From assembly GCA_026991215.1 (NCBI GenBank), contig JALXBY010000062.1, forward strand, positions 1 to 25,608: a DNA stretch of 25,608 bases, read 5' to 3'. Source of the DNA: Anaerolineales bacterium. Lineage in GTDB: Bacteria > Chloroflexota > Anaerolineae > Anaerolineales > DRMV01. The notes under the pieces were generated by a model, which was not told where the DNA came from, searched no databases, and saw nothing but the letters and a program-made list of their open reading frames with translations. Every line of letters starts with the position of its first letter. Position 1 is the stretch's first letter. The position numbers and the translations under genes are program-made. Shown in pieces: positions 7,379 through 14,055 of this stretch.

Positions 7379-7726
7379 ATGCATAACCCTTTGCGCGGCG
7401 AAATCTGGCTGCTGGACTTGAACCCAACGCGCGGAAGTGAAATGGGAAAACGGCGTCCGGTTTTGGTCGTCAACCGTGATGCCCTGGCTCGCCTGCCTTT
7501 GCGTATCATCGTGCCCATCACCACATGGAAGCCGCACCTGGGTCGTCTCCCCTGGTTCGTTCGGGTGGAACCTACGGAGGAGAACGGCTTGCAGCGCGTT
7601 TCAGGAGTTGACGCCTTTCAACTACGGGCTGTGGATGTAGGTCGCTTTATACGGAAACTGGGCCATCTTACCCCATCTGAGATGGCCCGGGTTGACCAGG
7701 CTTTACGTCTGGTGTTGAATCTGTGA
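7379..7726 (+). CDS. MazF/PemK-family endoribonuclease toxin
   Basis: The 115-residue product opens with RGEIWLLDLNPTRGSEMGKR followed by RPVLVVNRD, the signature of the MazF/PemK toxin fold (R-G-E/D-I-W-x-V-x-x-x-P-x-x-G-x-E). A second family segment, IIVPITTW, follows. VDAFQLRAVDVGRF matches the conserved Q-I/L-x-x-V-D motif. Members cleave single-stranded mRNA at short motifs and are neutralised by the gene upstream. Length is typical. GGAGGT (7368-7373) precedes the ATG by 5 bases; the ATG four bases earlier reads into a stop after three codons and is not usable. The gene sits inside the glycine cleavage operon, 18 bases before gcvPB. Confidence 0.93.
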   Translation: MHNPLRGEIWLLDLNPTRGSEMGKRRPVLVVNRDALARLPLRIIVPITTWKPHLGRLPWFVRVEPTEENGLQRVSGVDAFQLRAVDVGRFIRKLGHLTPSEMARVDQALRLVLNL

Positions 7727-7744
7727 CCCCTCAGGAGGTCCCCG

Positions 7745-9208
7745 ATGGCCGAAAAGAAAATCCGTGAACCCCTGCTGATTGAACTCTCGGTTCCTGGGCG
7801 GCGAGCGGTGCGCCTGCCCGAGCCCGACGTGCCCGAGGCCGAACTCCCCGAACACCTGCTTCGGGAGGACCTGCCCCTGCCCGAAGTCTCCGAAGTGGAC
7901 GTGGTGCGCCACTTCACCCGTCTTTCCCAGTACAACCACGCGGTGGATACGGGCTTCTACCCCCTGGGGTCCTGCACCATGAAGTACAACCCCAAGGTCA
8001 ATGAAGACATGGCCCGGCTCCCGGGGTTCGCCTACATCCACCCTCTGCAGCCGGAGGACACCGTCCAGGGCGCGCTGGCGGTCATGTACCATCTGCAGAA
8101 GTACCTGGGCGAAATCGTGGGGATGCCCGGGGTGAGCCTGCAGCCCGCGGCCGGCGCGCACGGCGAGTTCACCGGCATCCTCATCATGCGCGCGTACCAC
8201 CGGGACCGGGGCGAGCACCAGCGCAACAAGGTCCTGGTACCCGATTCCGCGCACGGCACCAACCCCGCGACCTCGGCTATGAGCGGGATGCGGGTGGTGG
8301 AAATCCCCTCGGACGAGCGGGGGAACATCGACCTGGAGGCCCTGAAGAAGGAGTGCGACGAGACCCTTGCTGGCCTGATGATTACCAACCCCAACACCCT
8401 GGGCCTCTTTGAGGAGCACATTGAAGAAGTCGTGAACGCGGTCCACGAGGCCGGCGGCCTGGTCTACGGTGACGGTGCGAACCTCAACGCGTTCCTGGGC
8501 ATCGCCCGCTTTGGGGATATGGGCTTTGACATCGTGCATCTGAACCTGCACAAGACCTTCTCCACGCCCCACGGCGGTGGCGGGCCGGGCGCAGGCCCGG
8601 TCGCGGTGGCCGAACATCTCAAGGATTTCCTCCCCGGCCCCATCGTGGACATCGTGGAGGAAGGCGACCCGCCCACCTACGGCTTCGTATGGCCCAAGAA
8701 GAGCATCGGTCGGGTCAAGGCCTTCCACGGCCACTTTGGGGTCATGGTGCGCGCGCTGACCTACATCCTCATGCTGGGGCAGGAGGGCTTGCGGAAGGTG
8801 GCCGAGATGGCCGTGCTCAATGCCAACTACCTGCGGGTCATGCTGCAGGATACGTACCACATCCCCTACAACCGTCTGTGCAAGCACGAATTCGTGGCCG
8901 AGGGCCGCTGGCCCGATGCGCCGGGCATCAAGGCCCTGGACATCTCCAAGCGCCTTATGGACTTCGGCTTCCACCCACCCACCAACTACTTCCCCCTCAT
9001 CGTCAAGGAAGCCCTGATGATTGAACCTACGGAGACGGAAAGCAAGGCCACCCTGGACGCGTTCATCGCGGCCATGAAGCAGATTGCCCGGGAAGCCCGG
9101 GAGAACCCCGAACTTCTCAAGACCGCGCCCCACAACACGCCCTTTGGCCGGGTGGACGAAGTCAAGGCCGCCCGGGAACTCATCCTGACCTGGCGGGATT
9201 GGGCCTGA
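7745..9208 (+). CDS. gcvPB: Glycine dehydrogenase (decarboxylating) subunit 2, P-protein beta
   Basis: This is the C-terminal, PLP-binding half of the split P protein and forms the active decarboxylase with GcvPA. The PLP lysine is K270 in NLHKTFSTPHGGGGPGAGP. Other family stretches are FYPLGSCTMKYNPKVNED, QPAAGAHGEFTG and HGTNPATSAMSG. The 487-residue length is typical for GcvPB. CAGGAGGT (7732-7739) precedes the ATG by 5 bases. Base composition returns to the high-GC pattern of gcvPA. It is the last gene of the operon, closed by a 15-bp terminator hairpin. Confidence 0.97.
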   Translation: MAEKKIREPLLIELSVPGRRAVRLPEPDVPEAELPEHLLREDLPLPEVSEVDVVRHFTRLSQYNHAVDTGFYPLGSCTMKYNPKVNEDMARLPGFAYIHPLQPEDTVQGALAVMYHLQKYLGEIVGMPGVSLQPAAGAHGEFTGILIMRAYHRDRGEHQRNKVLVPDSAHGTNPATSAMSGMRVVEIPSDERGNIDLEALKKECDETLAGLMITNPNTLGLFEEHIEEVVNAVHEAGGLVYGDGANLNAFLGIARFGDMGFDIVHLNLHKTFSTPHGGGGPGAGPVAVAEHLKDFLPGPIVDIVEEGDPPTYGFVWPKKSIGRVKAFHGHFGVMVRALTYILMLGQEGLRKVAEMAVLNANYLRVMLQDTYHIPYNRLCKHEFVAEGRWPDAPGIKALDISKRLMDFGFHPPTNYFPLIVKEALMIEPTETESKATLDAFIAAMKQIAREARENPELLKTAPHNTPFGRVDEVKAARELILTWRDWA

Positions 9209-9214
9209 ACCGGG

Positions 9215-9269
9215 CACGCGGCGGGCCGGAAATTGAGGTTTTCCCCCGGCCCGCCGCGTGGTTATTTTA
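9215..9269 (+). terminator. Terminator of the gcv operon
   Basis: CACGCGGCGGGCCGG (9215-9229) pairs perfectly with its complement at 9246-9260 (15 bp, 16-base loop). It is followed by a T-rich stretch, GTTATTTTA. It begins 6 bases after the gcvPB stop codon. Confidence 0.8.
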
Positions 9270-9296
9270 GGCCCCTCACCCCGACGTTTTCCTGAC

Positions 9297-9330
9297 GGTT
9301 GCCCGTACCCTACGGGCAACCTTTTGTTTT
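9297..9330 (+). terminator. Second perfect intrinsic terminator, directly before a small gene
   Basis: GGTTGCCCGTA (9297-9307) pairs perfectly with TACGGGCAACC (9311-9321), an 11-bp stem with a CCC loop, followed by TTTTGTTTT (9322-9330). It is a textbook intrinsic terminator. The ribosome site of the next gene starts at 9331 and its ATG at 9342, so transcripts of that gene must read through this hairpin. It may be a backup gcv terminator or an attenuator for the downstream gene. Confidence 0.8.
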
Positions 9331-9341
9331 GGAGGTTTCTC

Positions 9342-9680
9342 ATGGCCAGCACCAACAATCAGACCCTTTGGTTAGGTCTCTCCGGCGCGGTGGCTGCGTG
9401 CCCATCGTTGGCGTGCTGTTTGTTCGGCCTTTCAGCCCTGGCTGGAACGGGTACCTATGCCACCGACATGGGCGGTGGTGCCACCTCAGCTGGCACTGTA
9501 AGCCCCGCCATGGGCCTGGTCTTCCTCTGCCTGAGCCTGGTCCCCTGGGCCCTGCCCGCGGGGGTGTGGTTCTACTTCCGCAAGAAGGAAAACGACAACC
9601 CCGCTTCCATGACCCCACCGCGCGCCCCAACCGGCGGCCTGCGTCCCGGCCAACCCTATTCCCCCTGGCAGGACGAATAG
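9342..9680 (+). CDS. Small two-helix membrane protein of unknown function
   Basis: The 112-residue product has two predicted membrane helices: about 10-35, rich in small residues with a cysteine cluster (ACPSLACC), and about 57-82. A positively charged FRKKE follows, then a Pro/Gly-rich tail (PPRAPTGGLRPGQPYSPW). The hairpin topology would put both ends on one side, and the positive residues after helix 2 favour the cytoplasm. GGAGG at 9331-9335 precedes the ATG; longer in-frame starts run back through the terminator hairpin and are rejected. No family is recognised. Its transcript would have to pass the terminator immediately upstream. Confidence 0.7.
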   Translation: MASTNNQTLWLGLSGAVAACPSLACCLFGLSALAGTGTYATDMGGGATSAGTVSPAMGLVFLCLSLVPWALPAGVWFYFRKKENDNPASMTPPRAPTGGLRPGQPYSPWQDE

Positions 9681-9694
9681 CCCCGACCACCCAT

Positions 9695-9745
9695 GGGGAG
9701 TGTGGTGCTTTGCCGTTACGCTGCGGTCAGGGCACCACATTCCCC
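9695..9745. repeat. Long imperfect hairpin between genes
   Basis: GGGGAGTGTGGTGC (9695-9708) pairs with GCACCACATTCCCC (9732-9745), 14 pairs including one G-T wobble, around a 23-base loop. No T-run follows on the plus strand. It lies 14 bases after the small membrane protein gene and could protect its mRNA end, act as a weak terminator, or be a dispersed palindromic element. Confidence 0.55.
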
Positions 9746-9766
9746 AACCCTTCGACCCACTTTCAC

Positions 9767-9836
9767 CTGCCGACCGCCGACCACCAACTGCCGACTGCAG
9801 ACTGCAGACTGCTGACTGCTGACCGCTGACTGCTAA
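9767..9836. repeat. Heptad tandem repeat block 1 (10 units)
   Basis: Ten consecutive 7-bp units of consensus CTGC(C/A/T)GA, with the third unit (CCACCAA) most diverged and the last ending TAA. The block ends 17 bases before the ribosome site of the M48 peptidase gene and lies wholly between genes. The strict 7-bp phase with drifting sequence is typical of short tandemly repeated repetitive elements. Confidence 0.85.
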
Positions 9837-9865
9837 TACCAACTGTCCTTCCTGGGAGGTATCCC

Positions 9866-10957
9866 ATGCCCCTGCCGGAAAACCTGCGCACCTTCCCCGG
9901 CCTCTCCTACCGGGCCTTTCAGCACCCCCTGGACCGGGAGGCCCGACGCGCGCTGGAAGCCATCCCCCTGGTGCCCAAACTCGTGCGGAAGTGGTCCGAA
10001 CTGGTCACCGAGCGGATGCTGCACATGAACCACATCGCCAACAACCTGCGGGTGAGCGAGACCCAGTACCCTTCCCTCTACCGCCAGTTCGTCCGCATGG
10101 CCGAAGTGCTGGACCTGCCCCGGCTCCCTTCCCTGTACATCGAGACCTCGCCCACCATCAACGCCTATGCCATAGGTATGGAGAACTACTTCGTGGTGGT
10201 CACCACCGGCCTGATGGAACTGCTCACCGAGGACGAGGTCCTGGCCATCCTGGGCCATGAACTGGGGCACATCAAGTGCGAGCACATGCTCTACCGCAGC
10301 ATGGTCGTGCTCATGTTCAAGTACGGCGCGGGCATCCTGGACGCGCTCATCCCCGGCATTGCCCAGTTCATGGTGGTGGGCTTCAAACTGGCCCTTTTGG
10401 AATGGAACCGGAAATCCGAGTTCTCCAGCGACCGGGCCGGGCTGCTCGCGACCCAAAAGCCCGAAGCCATCGCCGGTGCGCTCTCCAAACTGGCCGGCGT
10501 GCTGCCCTACGCCGACAACGAACCGCCCAACATCGAAGCCGTCTACCAGCAGGCCGAGGAATTCGAAGAATGGGACGACGACTCCCTCTTCAACAAAATC
10601 ATCAAGTTGAACATGCTTCTGGAGCGCACCCATCCCTTCAGCGTGGTCCGGGTCAAGGAGATTCTGGACTGGGCCGAGTCGGACCAGTACAAGAGCATCC
10701 TCTCCGGCGACTACCGCGCCCTGGCCGAGGGCCGGCTTTCGGCCGAAGGGCAGGTGCAAAGCGCACAACAGGGCCTGCCGACGCCCACTGGCCTGGTCTG
10801 CCCCAAGTGCCGCACCGTCTGGCCCTCCAACATGGCCTTCTGCGGCCAATGCGGGAGCAGCCTTCGGGAAGCGATGGTCATCTGCGGCACCTGCGGCGAC
10901 CCGGTTCAGCCAGGGGAACGGGTGTGCAACCGCTGTGGCCGCCCCCTGGTCGGGTGA
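9866..10957 (+). CDS. M48-family metallopeptidase with C-terminal double zinc ribbon
   Basis: The 363-residue protein has the HELGH zinc site (H131, E132, H135) in AILGHELGHIKCEHML, and the third ligand E185 in SEFSSDRAGLLATQ, as in M48 (HtpX/Ste24-type) peptidases. INAYAIG and VVVTTGLMELL upstream are also family features. A hydrophobic stretch (about 153-178) may contact the membrane, but there is no signal peptide or multi-helix HtpX N-terminus. The C-terminus carries eight cysteines as four CxxC pairs (C312/C315, C326/C329, C340/C343, C354/C357), a double zinc ribbon that could bind a partner. GGGAGGT precedes the ATG by about 5 bases. A quality-control protease is inferred; the substrate is unknown. 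Confidence 0.93.
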   Translation: MPLPENLRTFPGLSYRAFQHPLDREARRALEAIPLVPKLVRKWSELVTERMLHMNHIANNLRVSETQYPSLYRQFVRMAEVLDLPRLPSLYIETSPTINAYAIGMENYFVVVTTGLMELLTEDEVLAILGHELGHIKCEHMLYRSMVVLMFKYGAGILDALIPGIAQFMVVGFKLALLEWNRKSEFSSDRAGLLATQKPEAIAGALSKLAGVLPYADNEPPNIEAVYQQAEEFEEWDDDSLFNKIIKLNMLLERTHPFSVVRVKEILDWAESDQYKSILSGDYRALAEGRLSAEGQVQSAQQGLPTPTGLVCPKCRTVWPSNMAFCGQCGSSLREAMVICGTCGDPVQPGERVCNRCGRPLVG

Positions 10958-10969
10958 ACCGGCCTTGTG

Positions 10970-12505
10970 TTACGCCGTGCTGGATGGAGGAGAAACCCGC
11001 CGGCGACGCAGCAGGTGCAAAAGCAGGCGCTTTTCCTCGGCATCCAGCAGGGCGAGCCAGGCGGGGTAGAACGTCATGCCTATGGCCAGGGCCAGGAACA
11101 GCAGGCCGTACCACGTAGCCAAGGTGTTGGGGAACAGGATGTGGTACAGCCACCCCACGGTCGCGGCTTTGAGCGTGAGGAAGAGGAGTTTGACATACCC
11201 CCGGTCATAGGGCCAGAGGCCTAAGCGGAAGCGTACCACCAGCAGGCCCCCGATGAACAACACGGTCAGGGAAAGGGCCAGGGCAAAGGCCGCGCCCATC
11301 AAGCCCCAGCGGGGAATCCACCACAGGCCCAGCGCGAGGTGCAGGCCCAGGCTGAGGAGGGTCAGGCCCAGCCACCAGCGGGGGTGCCCGGTCATGACCA
11401 GGAGCACGCCCACCGCACCGGTGGCGGTGTTGACCATCTGGGCTGTGGCCAGCACCCGCAGGGGGCCGGCCGCGGCCCGATAAGTTTCCCCAAAGAGCAC
11501 GGCAAGCAGGGCTTCGGGTTCCATCCACAGCACGACGAAGACGGGCAGGGTCAGGTAAAGGCCCCAGCGGGTCGCGGAGCGGAAGAGCAGGTTGAGCCGT
11601 TCCCGCTGGCCGGTGTGGAAGAGGTGGGCAATCCAGGGCGCGAGCGCGGTGTTGAACGCGCCCAACACCATGGCCGAGAACACCGCGGGCTGGGTGGCCG
11701 CCTGGTACAGGCCCACGGCTTCGCCGGGCAGAAATCGGCCAACGAGCAGCCGGTCCAGCCGCAGGGTCAACAGGGTGAACACCCCGGCCAGGGAAGCGGC
11801 CGAGGCATACCCCAACATCTGGCCCAGGGGCGGGGCTTCCACCACGCCTTCTTCCCTGGTGCGCAGCGCGGGGAAGAGCCGCCACCAGGCCATCATGCCC
11901 AGGGTGACGCTGCCGGCCATGGCCAGGAACATGGCCCGGAGCGCGGCCTCCAGGGGCGGGAACGGCCCATACTGCAACAGGGCAAAACCCAACAGGAGCA
12001 GGGCGGACGGGGCCAGGTCTTCCACCAAAGTGGAGATGGCCATACGCCTGGGGATGCGGCTGCCTGCCGCCAGCACCCGGCCCAGCGCGGCCAGGCCCAC
12101 GGCTAAAGCCGTCCAGCGCAGGACCGGGGCCATGGCGGGTTTCTGGAACCAGTCTCGGGCCAGGGCGGGCGCGGCGGCCCAGAGCAACATGCTTCCCCCA
12201 AGGGCCACGGCCAGGGCCAGGGCGAGCGTTCTGCGCAGCACCACGGCCAGCCCCTGGGGGTCCTGAGGCCAGAAGCGGCTGCCGTAATGCACCAGGCTCT
12301 GGTGCAACCCCAAGGGCAACACCAGCCCGCCGATTTGCAGCACGGTCCAGCCCAGGGCGAACAGGCCAAAGGCCCCTGGCCCCAGACGTCGGGCCAGCCA
12401 CATCTGGGCAAAAAGCCAGAGGCCGCGGGCCAGGATGCGACCCACGAAGACCACCCCCGCGCCCGCGGCCCAGCCGAAGGTCTCCGGCGCCTCCCCACGC
12501 TTCAC
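10970..12505 (-). CDS. Polysaccharide/lipid flippase-like transporter (Wzx/MATE superfamily)
   Basis: About 511 residues with a dozen or more hydrophobic helices. The N-terminus has the flippase layout (G-x-x-F-x-G-R-I-L-A-R, then ARRLGPGAFGLFALGWTVLQ). Further in, FTLLTLRLDRLLVGRFLP and AVGLYQAATQPA match the middle of Wzx-like proteins, which move lipid-linked sugars across the membrane. I start at GTG (12505 downwards) because GGGAGG lies 8 bases upstream. The longer ATG-initiated frame to 12697 would translate the heptad repeat block into Trp/Arg/Asp repeats and overlap the MFS gene. It converges with the M48 gene, 12 bases apart. No glycosyltransferases are nearby, so the cargo cannot be inferred. 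Confidence 0.87.
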   Translation of the reverse strand: MKRGEAPETFGWAAGAGVVFVGRILARGLWLFAQMWLARRLGPGAFGLFALGWTVLQIGGLVLPLGLHQSLVHYGSRFWPQDPQGLAVVLRRTLALALAVALGGSMLLWAAAPALARDWFQKPAMAPVLRWTALAVGLAALGRVLAAGSRIPRRMAISTLVEDLAPSALLLLGFALLQYGPFPPLEAALRAMFLAMAGSVTLGMMAWWRLFPALRTREEGVVEAPPLGQMLGYASAASLAGVFTLLTLRLDRLLVGRFLPGEAVGLYQAATQPAVFSAMVLGAFNTALAPWIAHLFHTGQRERLNLLFRSATRWGLYLTLPVFVVLWMEPEALLAVLFGETYRAAAGPLRVLATAQMVNTATGAVGVLLVMTGHPRWWLGLTLLSLGLHLALGLWWIPRWGLMGAAFALALSLTVLFIGGLLVVRFRLGLWPYDRGYVKLLFLTLKAATVGWLYHILFPNTLATWYGLLFLALAIGMTFYPAWLALLDAEEKRLLLHLLRRRRVSPPSSTA

Positions 12506-12517
12506 ACCCAACGCCTC

Positions 12518-12618
12518 CCAACCACCAACCACCGACGAACGACGATCGACCAACGACCAACGACGACCACCGACGAACGACCACCGACGATCGACGAACG
12601 ACCAACGACGATCGACGG
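12518..12618. repeat. Heptad tandem repeat block 2 (14 units)
   Basis: Fourteen 7-bp units of plus-strand consensus NCGAC(G/C)A, with one 3-base phase break (CCA at 12567-12569). It fills almost the whole gap between the MFS stop codon (12621) and the flippase ribosome site (12514-12519, minus strand). Its consensus differs from block 1, but the period and the position just before a ribosome site are the same. Confidence 0.88.
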
Positions 12619-12620
12619 TT

Positions 12621-13961
12621 TCACACCCCCGGAAACACCAACACCACGCCCAGCAGTGCCAGGGCGAGCACGGCCAGAATTCGGAACGCGGTCTCATACC
12701 CCAACAAGGCCGGGGTGAAACTCGCGGCCAGGGCGCCGATGAACGCGATGGCGAGCATCTGGCCGATTTTCGTGACCACGGAAATCAGCGCCTGGCCACT
12801 GGCCCGCTCCTGGGGGTCGCTGACCCGGAGCATCAGGTACCGCACCGGCGCGCCCAACAGCGCGGAAAGGCCCAGACCCACCATGACCGCGGAAAGGTAG
12901 AACCACGTCACCTCCAGGGGGAACCAGCCCAACAGGGCCAGGCCCAGGGTCGATAGACCTGTGCCGATGGCCAGTACCGGTCGCACGCCAACCACATCCA
13001 GCATCCATCCGAACAGGGGCGCGCCGATGGCCAGGGTCACGGCTACCGGCGCCAGCATGAAACTGGCCTTGGATTCGGAGACGCCCATGCCCAACACCAA
13101 CAGGGTCGGCACGAAGGCCACTCCGCCTTCCAGCACCCCCGCGCCAAAGGAAAGCCCCAGGCTAAGCCGGGCCAGCCGGTGCCGCACGCTGACCAGCGGG
13201 AACACCGGGTCCGGGACCCTGGCTTCCCAGCGAAGCAGCAGCCAGGTCAACAGCACGCCAAAGCCCAGCAGGGCCACGACGGCCCCGTTCAGGCCCAGAA
13301 CACCATCCCGCGGGCGCAGCATGTTCAACCCCACGGCCAGGGAGGTCAGGCTCAGGGCCATGAGGACCATACCGACCCAATCCCAGGGGCGGACTTCCGG
13401 CGCGCGTGTGGCGGGGAGCACCCGCCAGGCCGCGGGGACCAGCAGCAAAGCCAGGGGCAACGGACCCCAGAAAATCCACCGCCAGGAGAAGAGCAAAAGC
13501 ACGCCGCCCAGAATGGGACCTATGAGGAAGGCGATGCCGAAGGCCGCGCCAATCATGCCCAGGGAACGGCCCCGCCGGGTTTCAGAGACCACATCGCCAA
13601 TGGTCGCGGCCGCCACGGGGAAGATGCCCCCAGACCCCAGCCCCTGAATGGCGCGACCCACCAGCAGCCAGGCCAGGGTAGGCGCCAGGGCAGCAATCAC
13701 GGACCCCAGCGCGAATATCAGGACGTCCAGCACGTAAATCGCCCGGCGTCCGTAACGGTCCGAAAGTTTGCCCATCAGGGGCGTACTGATGAGGTTGAAA
13801 AGCAGGTATGCGGCGAACACCCAGGCCACCAGCCGGTCACTGGCCTGGAACGCTTCCCGAATGGCTGGCAGGGCCGGGCCGACGATGGCAATGTCCAACG
13901 CGGCCATCAACACTCCCAGGAGCAACACCGGTAACAACCAACGGCTGTGACGCGAGGACAT
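12621..13961 (-). CDS. MFS multidrug efflux transporter (DHA-type)
   Basis: The 446-residue membrane protein carries MFS motif A, GKLSDRYGRR (64-73). It also has the drug-antiporter motif C GAAFGIAFLIGPILGG (138-153) and the DHA2-like LDIAIVGPALP (22-32). These mark proton-coupled drug exporters of the inner membrane. The start is the ATG at 13961 (MSSRHSRW...), preceded on the minus strand by AGGAGG with a 6-base spacer; in-frame starts further upstream would run into the divergent promoter region. It is divergent from the ABC permease genes and lies 115 bases upstream of the flippase on the same strand, with which it may be co-transcribed. The substrate is unknown. Confidence 0.93.
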   Translation of the reverse strand: MSSRHSRWLLPVLLLGVLMAALDIAIVGPALPAIREAFQASDRLVAWVFAAYLLFNLISTPLMGKLSDRYGRRAIYVLDVLIFALGSVIAALAPTLAWLLVGRAIQGLGSGGIFPVAAATIGDVVSETRRGRSLGMIGAAFGIAFLIGPILGGVLLLFSWRWIFWGPLPLALLLVPAAWRVLPATRAPEVRPWDWVGMVLMALSLTSLAVGLNMLRPRDGVLGLNGAVVALLGFGVLLTWLLLRWEARVPDPVFPLVSVRHRLARLSLGLSFGAGVLEGGVAFVPTLLVLGMGVSESKASFMLAPVAVTLAIGAPLFGWMLDVVGVRPVLAIGTGLSTLGLALLGWFPLEVTWFYLSAVMVGLGLSALLGAPVRYLMLRVSDPQERASGQALISVVTKIGQMLAIAFIGALAASFTPALLGYETAFRILAVLALALLGVVLVFPGV

Positions 13962-14022
13962 GGATGGCCTCCTGCTGGGAAATTGAGGAAATCGTATTCC
14001 TGTTCCGTCTGAGGAAGTGGGG

Positions 14023-14028
14023 TATAAT
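14023..14028 (+). promoter_or_regulatory. Putative -10 element for the ABC permease operon
   Basis: A perfect TATAAT lies 27 bases before the first permease start, in the 94-base divergent gap with the MFS gene. No good -35 hexamer is seen at 16-18 bases upstream (the best is a CTGTTC-like sequence near 14000), so activator dependence is possible. Confidence 0.4.
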
Positions 14029-14055
14029 GGCCCGCAAGCCCGGTAGGAGTCCGGT

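Noticed and set aside
7703..9358. 551-residue open frame on the minus strand opposite gcvPB
   Set aside because: Shadow of the GC-rich gcvPB reading frame: low-complexity His/Gly/Val composition and no domain.
12506..12697. N-terminal extension of the flippase with Trp/Arg/Asp repeats
   Set aside because: It is translation of the heptad repeat block and the end of the MFS gene; a GTG with a good ribosome site at 12505 gives the normal flippase N-terminus.
13481..13961. Plus-strand open frames opposite the MFS gene
   Set aside because: Arg/Pro/Thr-rich shadow frames without ribosome sites or domains.
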